Below are positions 1 through 7,692 of a stretch of DNA of 64,000 bases, piece by piece. This stretch comes from Devosia rhodophyticola (GTDB lineage: Bacteria; Pseudomonadota; Alphaproteobacteria; Rhizobiales; Devosiaceae). Within the stretch, counting starts at the first letter, position 1. Each line of letters starts with the position of its first letter. The stretch lies in the NCBI RefSeq assembly GCF_028816475.1, contig NZ_CP118247.1, positions 2,472,001-2,536,000 of the forward strand, read 5' to 3'. Under the pieces are notes generated by a model. That model ran no database searches and was not told where the DNA came from. It worked only from the letters and a program-made list of their open reading frames with translations. Made by a program: the position numbers and the translations under genes.

Positions 1-2
1 AC

Positions 3-671
3 GGCAACAAGAGCCAGAATGCACGGCAGGCGGCACTCAAGGGTTTTTCCTCGGGGCAGGTTCGCCTGCTTGTCGCAACAGACATTGCGGCGCGTGGCAT
101 TGATGTGCCCGGCATTACCCATGTGATCAATTATGAACTGCCTGATGATCCGGAAAATTATGTGCATCGCATTGGCCGGACAGGCCGCAATGGGGCGTCC
201 GGGATCGCCATTACCCTTTGCGATGGTAGCGAACGGCTCAAGTTGCGCGATGTTGAACGGCTGATCCGCAAGAGCCTGCCGGTTTCCGGTGAGCTGCACT
301 TAGCCAATGATACCGGCGTCGTGGAAGCGCCGCGCTCGGCCTACAAGGCCAAGGGTAATCGCGGATCGCAGCAGCCGCGCGGCGCCCGCAATCCCAAGGG
401 GCAGGGCGATCGACGTTCTCCGGCAGAGCGTCGCCCATTCGCAGCATTTGGCGAAGGTGCGGGCAAGCCGAACCGGCCGTCCAAGCCAGCGGAAGCGGGT
501 CGAGCCGATGGGCAGGTCACTCGCGTTCGTCGCGACAGCGAAACCGGAAAGCCGGTTGGCGCAAAGCCCGTTGCCAACAAACAGCGTTGGGGCAAAACAC
601 AGAAGGACGCGGCCAAATCGGCCCAGCGTACCGAGGGTGGACGGCGTCCGCGCAACGAACGCGTGGCTTAA
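3..671 (+). CDS. DEAD-box RNA helicase, C-terminal part (RhlE-like), 5' truncated
   Basis: The reading frame is open from the window edge, so only the C-terminal 222 residues are visible. Helicase motif V (ATDIAARGIDV) and motif VI (HRIGRTGRNG) identify the second RecA-like domain of a DEAD-box ATP-dependent RNA helicase. After about residue 90 the protein becomes a low-complexity tail rich in Arg, Lys, Gly, Pro and Ala, the type of basic RNA-binding extension seen in RhlE/DeaD-type enzymes. Expected roles are remodelling of structured RNA, ribosome assembly or cold adaptation. The exact subfamily cannot be settled without the N-terminal domain. A strong intrinsic terminator follows. Confidence 0.9.
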   Translation, partial: GNKSQNARQAALKGFSSGQVRLLVATDIAARGIDVPGITHVINYELPDDPENYVHRIGRTGRNGASGIAITLCDGSERLKLRDVERLIRKSLPVSGELHLANDTGVVEAPRSAYKAKGNRGSQQPRGARNPKGQGDRRSPAERRPFAAFGEGAGKPNRPSKPAEAGRADGQVTRVRRDSETGKPVGAKPVANKQRWGKTQKDAAKSAQRTEGGRRPRNERVA

Positions 672-683
672 CCTTAAGTTAAG

Positions 684-711
684 AAAAGAGCGGCGTTGCG
701 CCGCTCTTTTT
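684..711 (+). terminator. Rho-independent terminator after the helicase gene
   Basis: A 10-bp perfect stem (AAGAGCGGCG paired with CGCCGCTCTT) closes a 3-nt loop and runs into a T tract. It lies 13 nt after the helicase stop codon. Confidence 0.9.
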
Positions 712-777
712 CATCAAACTGCAAAAATTAATGTATTATGAACGGGTCGGGCGGATCTGGTTCAAGGGCGAAGCATT

Positions 778-930
778 ATGAATCGAATAGTGTTTTCGGA
801 ACTTCGCAAAATGACCCAGTTTTTTCTTACCGCCCTATTCATTCTTGCCCTGAGCGTTTTGACGTTTGCCGCATCCTTTGCCGAAGTGCCAAGGAGCGAA
901 ATCGTGGCAAGCGCTGTGACAACAGAATAG
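778..930 (+). CDS. Possible small single-span membrane or secreted protein (50 aa)
   Basis: A 50-codon ORF starts MNRIVFSELRKM and continues with a hydrophobic stretch (about residues 13-33) that looks like a signal anchor or signal peptide, then a short polar tail. It ends 3 nt before the stop of the convergent deaminase gene, so it fills an otherwise empty gap. No strong Shine-Dalgarno is present (AAGGGCG lies about 9 nt upstream). Family unknown; the call rests on the hydrophobic pattern and the fit to the gap only. Confidence 0.4.
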   Translation: MNRIVFSELRKMTQFFLTALFILALSVLTFAASFAEVPRSEIVASAVTTE

Positions 931-933
931 AAT

Positions 934-1557
934 TCAGGCCAGCGGTATATTTTTTCCACCCTTGTCGGCCTGGTAGATGGCCGACAGATCCGCATAAAGC
1001 GCGGCCAAATCATCAAATCGCCCCAACAAGGCCTCTCGTCCGCCACGGTCCAGGCTGGCGATCATCTGCACGATGTTGTGACTCTGCCAATATTGATTGG
1101 TCCGGTTATAAAGCGGCCGATCCGGCGAGACCATGCCGGTCTCTGGCTCGGGGACTGCGTAGACCCCTTTGAGAATGGCAATGTCGTAGGGAATGGCAAA
1201 ACTGTCGCGGGTGTCCTGATAGCTGAACAAATAATAGAAATTGTCAAAACCTGACCATGTAATGCCCGAAAGGCAAAGCGAGCACGGCTCGTGGGTGGCA
1301 AGGAACAGGCAATCCTTGACGTCGGGACGGGTGGTTGGATCGAGTTCGAAAAATCGTTTGATGGCATGCATTTCACCGTGCCACAGCGGATTTTCGGTCT
1401 CGTTGTTGGTTTCGGCAATGACAACGGACAGGTCGGATTTGCGCAGAATGGCGGCTCCGAAAACCTTGTTGCCGTCCTTGACGCCGAGGCGTGTCTTGGG
1501 CGCGATTTCAGTTTCGATGACGTCGAGCAGCCGATCAATCAGTTCGCTGGTCTGCAT
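934..1557 (-). CDS. Nucleoside/nucleobase deaminase family protein
   Basis: A 207-aa protein of the zinc-dependent cytidine/deoxycytidylate deaminase fold. The zinc ligands are visible as an HGEMHA segment (His plus catalytic Glu) and a downstream PCSLC motif. The start at 1557 is chosen because AGGGG lies just upstream and similarity to the fold begins there; the ORF extends further upstream without deaminase-like content. The substrate is not determined. The neighbouring purine genes make a nucleobase such as guanine possible, but a dedicated GuaD lies further along, so it could equally act on another amine. It is convergent with the 50-aa ORF. Confidence 0.75.
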   Translation of the reverse strand: MQTSELIDRLLDVIETEIAPKTRLGVKDGNKVFGAAILRKSDLSVVIAETNNETENPLWHGEMHAIKRFFELDPTTRPDVKDCLFLATHEPCSLCLSGITWSGFDNFYYLFSYQDTRDSFAIPYDIAILKGVYAVPEPETGMVSPDRPLYNRTNQYWQSHNIVQMIASLDRGGREALLGRFDDLAALYADLSAIYQADKGGKNIPLA

Positions 1558-1609
1558 GGCTACCCCTGAATCTTTGTTAGGGGCAGTCAGCCAGCAGGCA
1601 CGGGTAATG

Positions 1610-2413
1610 TCAATTGTGTCCGGCGCGCAAGTGGAGCAGGTCGGATCCATCGGCGCCGAAAAGGACCAGTTCCGGCCCCGTAAGCTTATAGCTGTCAACG
1701 TTGGAGAGGGCGGCAAAGAGGGCCGCTTCCTGCACCATAACGGCGGGTGCGCACGCCATCCGAGTCGCCGCGATCGGGCCAACGCTCATCTTGTCGCCGG
1801 TCAATACAAGCTGTGCAAAATATTGGTTGCAACCGGCGTTGCCGCCACTGCGATAGTCAGCTGCGATTGAAAAAGTCAGGCCGGTCTGGGTCGTAACGGG
1901 ATTACCGGCAATGGCCATGATTTGCCATTTCGTTTCAAACAATTGTCCCGAAACCGCGAGGCTGACGCTGGGGCTGTCGGCGATGGGGAAAAAAGTGGGT
2001 GTGCCCGCTTCGGCCATCGACAGGGTCAGAGCCAGTGATGGATTGGTGCCGAACTGGAGTGGTACTGGACGCGGACTGGCAAACCAGATCTGGTTGTCGG
2101 CAATGATCTGGGCAATCAGCCCGAATTGTCCGCCTGCATTGATGAGCCGTGAGTGCACCGAAAAATCAAACTGAAGCGGTACCTGGCCGGTCGGTGAAAT
2201 AGCAGCGGTTGCGGCGACTATTTCTGGCAGGTCTGGCTTTGCCATATCAACGATTGCCATGCGCAGACTGGCGCCTGGGGGCAGGGCGATGCGTTCGCGA
2301 TAGGTTATCTGGCCGACCATGTTTTGGGCCGGTTCAGCCGCATAGGTCGGCAGCCAGCCTGCCAAGAGCAGCACCAACACCAATATCGGGGCAACCAGAG
2401 TTCGGCCAGCCAT
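1610..2413 (-). CDS. Secreted protein with YbaY-like and META domains
   Basis: A 267-aa protein. Residues 1-25 form a signal peptide (hydrophobic VLVLLLAGWLPTYA then AEP). Residues about 33-140 match the YbaY/type III pilotin-like beta fold (GQITYRERIALPPGA start). Residues about 150-262 match the META/HslJ domain (GCNQYFAQLVL and TRMAC pieces), often found in secreted heat-shock or stress proteins. Expected location is the periplasm or envelope; no lipobox cysteine is seen after the signal. GGAGG lies 10 nt upstream of the ATG. The molecular function is unknown. Confidence 0.75.
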   Translation of the reverse strand: MAGRTLVAPILVLVLLLAGWLPTYAAEPAQNMVGQITYRERIALPPGASLRMAIVDMAKPDLPEIVAATAAISPTGQVPLQFDFSVHSRLINAGGQFGLIAQIIADNQIWFASPRPVPLQFGTNPSLALTLSMAEAGTPTFFPIADSPSVSLAVSGQLFETKWQIMAIAGNPVTTQTGLTFSIAADYRSGGNAGCNQYFAQLVLTGDKMSVGPIAATRMACAPAVMVQEAALFAALSNVDSYKLTGPELVLFGADGSDLLHLRAGHN

Positions 2414-2504
2414 GGCAATCGTCCTCCAACATTTATGCCACCACTATATGATGTGGCTGACGCAGGGCCAAGAGCAAGTGGTTGCCGTCGTTAATCCCGG
2501 CGGC

Positions 2505-2633
2505 CTAGAGCGCCGGGCGTTCCAATAGAGTCGGAACGTGCGCCCTATTTTTTGATGTAGCGTCGTTTTTGCGGAAAACAGGTTCCCACGCCCGCCTTCG
2601 CGGGAACAGGCATTTTTCCGCACGGTGCTCTAG
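2505..2633. repeat. Palindromic intergenic repeat element with CTAGAGC/GCTCTAG ends
   Basis: A 129-bp unit begins CTAGAGC (2505-2511) and ends GCTCTAG (2627-2633). Inside are two hairpins. The first pairs GCGTTCC with GGAACG around 2517-2540. The second is a nested stem, with outer arms TGCGGAAAA/TTTTCCGCA and inner arms GTTCCC/GGGAAC. This layout resembles the short palindromic repeats scattered through Hyphomicrobiales genomes. Its right end supplies the stop codon of allA (2630-2632). It fills most of the 216-bp gap between allA and the META gene. Confidence 0.65.
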
Positions 2634-3136
2634 GTCGTCGCGGCGATCAAATATGGGGTACTGAAGTGATGTTCTTCCAGATTATTGCCATCGCCGCCGC
2701 GATCAATGACAACGAAATCGCAGGTTTGCTGCAGCGGGGTCAAAACGCCGTGCCAGACATTCTGGGCGATGTTGATGCCCTGACCCGGTGCCGTGATGAA
2801 GGCAAGTGGCCGTCCCGGTTGGCCGTTGTTGTCGGGGGCCACAACGACGACAAAGGGGATTGCTGAGAGCGGATAAAAGGCCTGGCTGCCAAGGGGGTGC
2901 CGTTCCATCATTTTGAGCGGCAGCGGCAATTGATAGGGTTGACCGCGAAAGATGGAAATCAGCGGCCGGGGGTTCGCCCCAGTCAGTTCGACGGCGGCCA
3001 GATCGTGATAGCGTTCGGTCATGCCGGCATTGATCGCGTAGTGATCGGCACCCTCGGTTTGGATGACCTGCCCAAAAGGCAGAAACGCTGCTGCCGTCAA
3101 GGGGTGAAGGTCAATCTGTTGCATCTCAATGTCCAT
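2630..3136 (-). CDS. allA: Ureidoglycolate lyase
   Basis: A 168-aa protein close to the usual AllA length. It converts (S)-ureidoglycolate, the allantoicase product, to glyoxylate and urea in the cytoplasm. Recognisable AllA segments are AFLPFGQVI near the N-terminus, MMERHPLGSQAFYPL in the middle and NVWHGVL near the metal-binding cupin core. The start overlaps the allantoicase stop as TGATG, indicating translational coupling; an internal ATG at codon 5 is an alternative start. The stop codon lies inside the palindromic repeat, so the last residues may be altered relative to relatives. Confidence 0.9.
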   Translation of the reverse strand: MDIEMQQIDLHPLTAAAFLPFGQVIQTEGADHYAINAGMTERYHDLAAVELTGANPRPLISIFRGQPYQLPLPLKMMERHPLGSQAFYPLSAIPFVVVVAPDNNGQPGRPLAFITAPGQGINIAQNVWHGVLTPLQQTCDFVVIDRGGDGNNLEEHHFSTPYLIAATT

Positions 3137-4155
3137 CAGGGCGCGAGTTTTCCAAATAGACGGAGGCGCGAAATGCCGCCATCAGGGAAGATGTTGACCC
3201 GCACATGGGTAACGGGGCCAATCGCGTTGACCGTCTTGAAGTCATGGATGGTGTCGGCAGACAGTTTTTGTTGCGGCAGCAGTTCTTGCCAGAACATGGC
3301 AGCGGTGACGACCGCGTCGTTGAGGTTATCGAAACCCCGGCCAAGATCGGCGGCCTGGACGGAGACTGCATCAGGGTAATTGCCCTTGTAGTGAGCGGTG
3401 TCGACCTCAATGGCATCGACAATGCCACGCGCGCCCAGCGCCAGTATGATCCAGTCATTGCCCGGCGTGCGGCGGCGGCGGGTTTCCCAACCATCGCCCA
3501 TATTGATACCGCGTCCGGGCGAAAGCAGGCGCTGGAAGGAGCCGTAGTGGGCATCCGAATAAGCGATAACGCGACCACCATTGAGGGCCGACGCCAGATC
3601 AAGATTTTGCTCACCGATACTGGCGCGGTCCAACTCAGGTTCGCCATAGACCTTAAGGCGGGCGACGCCCCCGTCGGGATAAATGTGGAGGCGAACGTGG
3701 GTCCAGACCTTGTCGGATGCACAGGCGAAGAAATGATGATTTGAGGCGGTCAGGCCGCTGATATCAACGATCTGGGTCCAGACGGTGGACTGGTCAGGGG
3801 GCAAGGCGCTGTTGCAGGCTTCAATAGCGCAGGCGGGCGGGAAATTGCCGGTGAACCATGACGTATCGACGTCAAACCCGCGAATGATACCGGGGACTGC
3901 AAGCTGGATGGTGGCATGGTCATGCCCGCCATTGCGACGGCGAATGCTTTCCCAGCCATCCATGTATTTGCCGTTGTCATCATAAAGATCGGGGTCGAAT
4001 GCGGGCGCGGCGTCGGACAGCATCCGGTTGACCTCGGCAAAAAAATCGTCGGTGCAGCTCAGCGCTTTGGCGCCCAATCCGGCTGAAGCAAGATTGACGC
4101 CGTTGCGGGCAAAGTCTGGAATGTCAGTTGCGGGTGGGGCGATAAGGATGCTCAT
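3136..4155 (-). CDS. alc: Allantoicase
   Basis: A 339-aa protein made of the two tandem allantoicase jelly-roll repeats. Each has a DGWE[ST]-R-RR segment (DGWESIRRRNG and DGWETRRRRTPG) and a second conserved stretch (VRLHIYPDGGVARLKVYG and VRVNIFPDGGISRLRLFG). It hydrolyses allantoate to ureidoglycolate and urea. The start at 4155 (MSILIAPP) fits the family length; an upstream in-frame extension would run close to the preceding puuE-uraD gene and has no allantoicase character. It is followed by allA with a 1-nt overlap. The order puuE-uraD, alc, allA follows the pathway. Confidence 0.93.
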   Translation of the reverse strand: MSILIAPPATDIPDFARNGVNLASAGLGAKALSCTDDFFAEVNRMLSDAAPAFDPDLYDDNGKYMDGWESIRRRNGGHDHATIQLAVPGIIRGFDVDTSWFTGNFPPACAIEACNSALPPDQSTVWTQIVDISGLTASNHHFFACASDKVWTHVRLHIYPDGGVARLKVYGEPELDRASIGEQNLDLASALNGGRVIAYSDAHYGSFQRLLSPGRGINMGDGWETRRRRTPGNDWIILALGARGIVDAIEVDTAHYKGNYPDAVSVQAADLGRGFDNLNDAVVTAAMFWQELLPQQKLSADTIHDFKTVNAIGPVTHVRVNIFPDGGISRLRLFGKLAP

Positions 4156-4235
4156 GGACTCGCACTTTTCAAAAAATGACTGTCGGCAGTTAGCCGCAGG
4201 CTTGGCTTTGCCGCAAGGGGCATCGCCGCAATTGG

Positions 4236-5651
4236 CTAAAGCAGGATGGCGTCGAGGCGAAGCCTTGCAATGCGTTCGACCTGGGCGCACGCGGCGTTGA
4301 ACTCTTCATCGGCATTATTGTTGATGCGGTTCTTGAAGGCATCCAGAATGGTGGCCCTGGTATTGTCCTTGACCGCGATGATGAAGGGGAAGCCGAATTT
4401 TTCGACATAGGCCGTGTTGAGGGCGGTGAAGGTTTCACGCTCCTCGTCGGTCAAGGCATCGAGCCCGGCTGAGGCCTGCTCATCTGTTGAGGCTTTGGTC
4501 AGCCGTCTGGCGGCCGCGAGTTTGCCAGCGAGGTCGGGATGAGCGCGTAGAACGCCTAGTTTTTCGTCGTGGCTGGCGAGGCGAAACTGGGTGCGCAATG
4601 CGAAGTGCAAGCCAACTGCTGTATTATTGGCGGGGGCGAGTTCACCCTCCCAAGCGCGTTCAGCGATCCAGGGGGAATGTTCAAAAATCGAACCAAAATG
4701 GTCAATGAAACCGGCTTTGTCGAGGTGGCTTGGTTGCAGGTCGGGCGATTGGTAGGGATGTTGGCTGGCCCAGTGGCGGGCAATTTCAAGGCGTGTCGGG
4801 ACCCAGACCTTTTCGTGGGTGGCGATATAGTCGAGGAACCGTTGCAGGCCCATTGCGCGACCGGGTTGACCGACCAGGCGGCAATGAAGACCGACGCTCA
4901 TCATTTTTGGGCTGCCGGATTTGCCCTCTGCATAAAGGCAATCAAAACTGTCCTTGAGGAACTGGAAATAGGCTTCACCATTGTCGAACCCGGAAGGGGT
5001 GACAAAGCGCATGTCGTTGGCTGAAAGCGTATAGGGAATGATCAATTGCGGGCGTTCGTCGTGGACGCGCCAATAGGGCAAATCATCGTCATAAGTATCC
5101 GAAATATAGGCGAAGCCGCCTTCTTCGGAGACCAGATCGACCGTATTGAGCGAGCAGCGGCCCGTGTACCAGCCCAGAGGGCGCTCGCCTGTCGCGATTG
5201 TGTGCAGATGGATGGCTTGCCGGATTTGCTCGCGTTCGGTTTCGGGCGGCATATCCTTGTGTTCGACCCATTTGTAGCCATGGCTGGCGACTTCCCAGCC
5301 TGCGGCCTGCATGGCTTCAAGTTGAGCCGGGGCCCGCATCAAAGCCGTTGCCACGCCATAAATGGTCAGGGGCAAATTGGCATTGGTGAATATGGCATGC
5401 AGACGCCAAAATCCGGCACGGGCGCCATACTCATACATCGATTCAATGTTCCAATGGCGCTGGCCGGGCCAAGGGGCGGCGCCGACAACGTCGGCCAAAA
5501 AGGCTTCGGAAGCCTCATCGCCATGCAAAATATTGTTTTCGCCACCTTCCTCATAATTGAGGACAAATTGCACCGCGATATGGGCGCCGCCCGGCCAGTT
5601 TGCCTTGGGCGGGGTGGCGCCATAACCATGAAGATCGCGGGGGTAACGCAT
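4236..5651 (-). CDS. puuE-uraD: Bifunctional allantoinase PuuE / OHCU decarboxylase UraD fusion
   Basis: A 471-aa protein with two domains. Residues 1 to about 305 are the polysaccharide-deacetylase-like, cofactor-independent allantoinase PuuE (RYPRDLHGYG start, FVLNYEEGGE, GWYTGRCSLNT). Residues about 310-471 are 2-oxo-4-hydroxy-4-carboxy-5-ureidoimidazoline decarboxylase (HSPWIAERAW, LRAHPDLAGKLA, EQASAGLD, FPFIIAV). UraD makes S-allantoin from OHCU and PuuE opens it to allantoate, so the fusion joins two consecutive steps with the later enzyme at the N-terminus. It is the first gene of the leftward operon and diverges from uraH. Confidence 0.93.
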   Translation of the reverse strand: MRYPRDLHGYGATPPKANWPGGAHIAVQFVLNYEEGGENNILHGDEASEAFLADVVGAAPWPGQRHWNIESMYEYGARAGFWRLHAIFTNANLPLTIYGVATALMRAPAQLEAMQAAGWEVASHGYKWVEHKDMPPETEREQIRQAIHLHTIATGERPLGWYTGRCSLNTVDLVSEEGGFAYISDTYDDDLPYWRVHDERPQLIIPYTLSANDMRFVTPSGFDNGEAYFQFLKDSFDCLYAEGKSGSPKMMSVGLHCRLVGQPGRAMGLQRFLDYIATHEKVWVPTRLEIARHWASQHPYQSPDLQPSHLDKAGFIDHFGSIFEHSPWIAERAWEGELAPANNTAVGLHFALRTQFRLASHDEKLGVLRAHPDLAGKLAAARRLTKASTDEQASAGLDALTDEERETFTALNTAYVEKFGFPFIIAVKDNTRATILDAFKNRINNNADEEFNAACAQVERIARLRLDAILL

Positions 5652-5685
5652 GAAGACATCTCGCTGTTATTTACTCGAGTTTAGC

Positions 5686-5704
5686 TGTTGGGATTGTAAC
5701 AACA
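5686..5704. promoter_or_regulatory. Candidate operator between puuE-uraD and uraH
   Basis: TGTTG-N9-CAACA is a 5-bp inverted repeat centred in the 159-bp divergent promoter gap. It would be well placed for a regulator of both purine operons. The arms are short, so chance is possible, and no regulator is encoded nearby. Confidence 0.25.
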
Positions 5705-5810
5705 AGATGCACAAAAATAGACCAAATGGTAAAAATCTGTTGCGCCCCCCTTGGAACGCACGAAATTTGCGATAGTCTGCGTCCTTGGGGCAAAGCAAAG
5801 GATTGCATAA

Positions 5811-6167
5811 ATGGCGGGATCGGGGCGCCTGACAACGCATGTTCTGGACACCATGCATGGCAAGCCAGCGCGGGGGATGCGCCTTGATCTGCTTTATGTG
5901 CACGGCGACCACACCCATCATATTGCCGAAAGTTTTACCAATGCCGACGGTCGAGTGGATCAGCCGCTTCTGGAAGGTGAGCAGTTCGACAAGGGAATAT
6001 TTGAGATACAATTCCATGTCGGCCAGTATTTCGAACGGCTGGGCGTTGAGCTTGAGAACCCGTTTCTGGACGTGGTGCCGATTCGTTTTTCCATTGGTGA
6101 AGACAGCCACTATCATGTGCCGTTGCTGGTGAGCCCATTTGCCTATTCAACCTATCGGGGCAGCTAA
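5811..6167 (+). CDS. uraH: 5-hydroxyisourate hydrolase
   Basis: A 118-aa transthyretin-like protein. The N-terminal HVLDTMHGKPA and the C-terminal YHVPLLVSPFAYSTYRGS motif (ending in the YRGS tetrapeptide) are diagnostic of HIU hydrolase. It converts 5-hydroxyisourate, the PuuD product, to OHCU for UraD. It is the first gene of the rightward purine operon, and its stop lies one base before the xdhA start. Confidence 0.95.
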   Translation: MAGSGRLTTHVLDTMHGKPARGMRLDLLYVHGDHTHHIAESFTNADGRVDQPLLEGEQFDKGIFEIQFHVGQYFERLGVELENPFLDVVPIRFSIGEDSHYHVPLLVSPFAYSTYRGS

Positions 6168-6168
6168 A

Positions 6169-7692
6169 ATGGCAGAAGTGCGCAACGCGATCCGGTTTAT
6201 CCTCAATGATGAGGATGTCACGCTGACCGAGGTCTCGCCCACAACCACATTGCTGGATTTCCTGCGACTGGAGAAACGGTTGCGCGGCTCCAAGGAAGGC
6301 TGTGCGGAAGGCGATTGCGGGGCGTGCACGGTGTTGGTGGGGCGGTTGTCGGGCGACGAAATCATTTATGATTCCGTGACGGCGTGCATACGCTTTGTCG
6401 CCAGCCTTGATGGCTGTCACGTGGTGACTGTTGAACACCTTGCCGCCAGGGATGGGACATTGCACCCGGTGCAGCAGGCGCTGGTGGATCATCACGGCAG
6501 CCAATGCGGATTTTGCACACCCGGCTTTGTGATGTCGCTTTACGCATTGTGGATGCGCAATCCAAATCCATCGACCCTGGCGATCGAGCGCGCTTTGCAG
6601 GGCAATTTGTGCCGGTGCACCGGCTATGCGCCGATTATTCGCGCGGCCAAATCGATTTCCTCATATGGTGCCCCTGAGGCGGATCCCTTGCGGGCTGAGC
6701 GCATCGCGATCAAGGCACGGGTCATTGCGCTTAATGATGGCGCGCGGGTCGAATTGGGCGAGGGCAGCGAGAAGGTCATTGTCCCGGCACATCTGGATGA
6801 TTTTGCCGAACTCTATGCAGAAATGCCTTCGGCGCGGATTGTTGCTGGCTCAACCGATGTCGGTTTGTGGGTGACCAAGTTCATGCGCGACATTGGGCCT
6901 GCCATCTATATTGGCAACATACCCGAGTTGCGACGGATAGCGGAAAACGACAGCGAAGTTCGGTTTTATGCTGGCGTTACCTATTCAGAGGCGTTGCCCG
7001 TCATCGAGAACTATTTTCCGCAGTTGGGTGAATTGTGGAACCGGTTTGCAGGCGAACAGGTGCGGAATATGGGCACGATTGGCGGCAATATTGCCAATGG
7101 ATCACCGATTGGGGACACGCCACCGCCACTGATCGCCCTGGGTGCGAAGTTGCACCTGCGGCAGGGGGAACACCGGCGCGAAATAAAGCTGGAAGACTTT
7201 TTTATTGACTATGGAAAGCAGGATCGGCGGTCCGGTGAGTTCGTGGAAAGTGTGACTATCCCACATCTGCCGGTTGGTGAGCAGTTTGCCACCTACAAGA
7301 TTTCTAAAAGGCGCGACGAGGATATTTCGGCGCTTTGCGGGGCTTTCCGCGTATTTGTCAATGATGCGGGACTGGTCGGCATGGTGCGGATTGCATTTGG
7401 CGGAATGGCCGCGACGCCCAAGCGCGCAAATGGGGTGGAAGCGGCGCTGGTAGGTCGGCCTTGGACGGTCGATACAATTGAAGCAGCCGTTGGTGCCTTT
7501 GCCAGCGATTTTCAACCGATCAGCGACATGCGGGCCTCGGCGGAATATCGGTTATTGGTCGCGCAAAATCTATTGCGCCGGTTTCACGCTGAAACGACTG
7601 GCATTGGCCAGCGGTTGGTGCGGGGGCTGCCTGATGAACAAGCACCCAAGCGTGCCGCGAACCCAGATGCACGAAGCTACCCGCCACGATAG
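6169..7692 (+). CDS. xdhA: Xanthine dehydrogenase small subunit (2Fe-2S and FAD)
   Basis: A 507-aa protein with three parts. The N-terminal plant-type ferredoxin domain has GCAEGDCGACTVLVG. The second 2Fe-2S domain has QCGFCTPGF and NLCRCTGY. The C-terminal half holds the FAD-binding domain (IVAGSTDVGLW, MGTIGGNIANGSPIGDTPP) and the CO dehydrogenase flavoprotein C-terminal domain. It passes electrons from the molybdenum subunit to NAD+. The start at 6169 is preferred because an upstream in-frame codon lies inside uraH. The 3' end overlaps xdhB by 59 nt. Confidence 0.95.
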   Translation: MAEVRNAIRFILNDEDVTLTEVSPTTTLLDFLRLEKRLRGSKEGCAEGDCGACTVLVGRLSGDEIIYDSVTACIRFVASLDGCHVVTVEHLAARDGTLHPVQQALVDHHGSQCGFCTPGFVMSLYALWMRNPNPSTLAIERALQGNLCRCTGYAPIIRAAKSISSYGAPEADPLRAERIAIKARVIALNDGARVELGEGSEKVIVPAHLDDFAELYAEMPSARIVAGSTDVGLWVTKFMRDIGPAIYIGNIPELRRIAENDSEVRFYAGVTYSEALPVIENYFPQLGELWNRFAGEQVRNMGTIGGNIANGSPIGDTPPPLIALGAKLHLRQGEHRREIKLEDFFIDYGKQDRRSGEFVESVTIPHLPVGEQFATYKISKRRDEDISALCGAFRVFVNDAGLVGMVRIAFGGMAATPKRANGVEAALVGRPWTVDTIEAAVGAFASDFQPISDMRASAEYRLLVAQNLLRRFHAETTGIGQRLVRGLPDEQAPKRAANPDARSYPPR

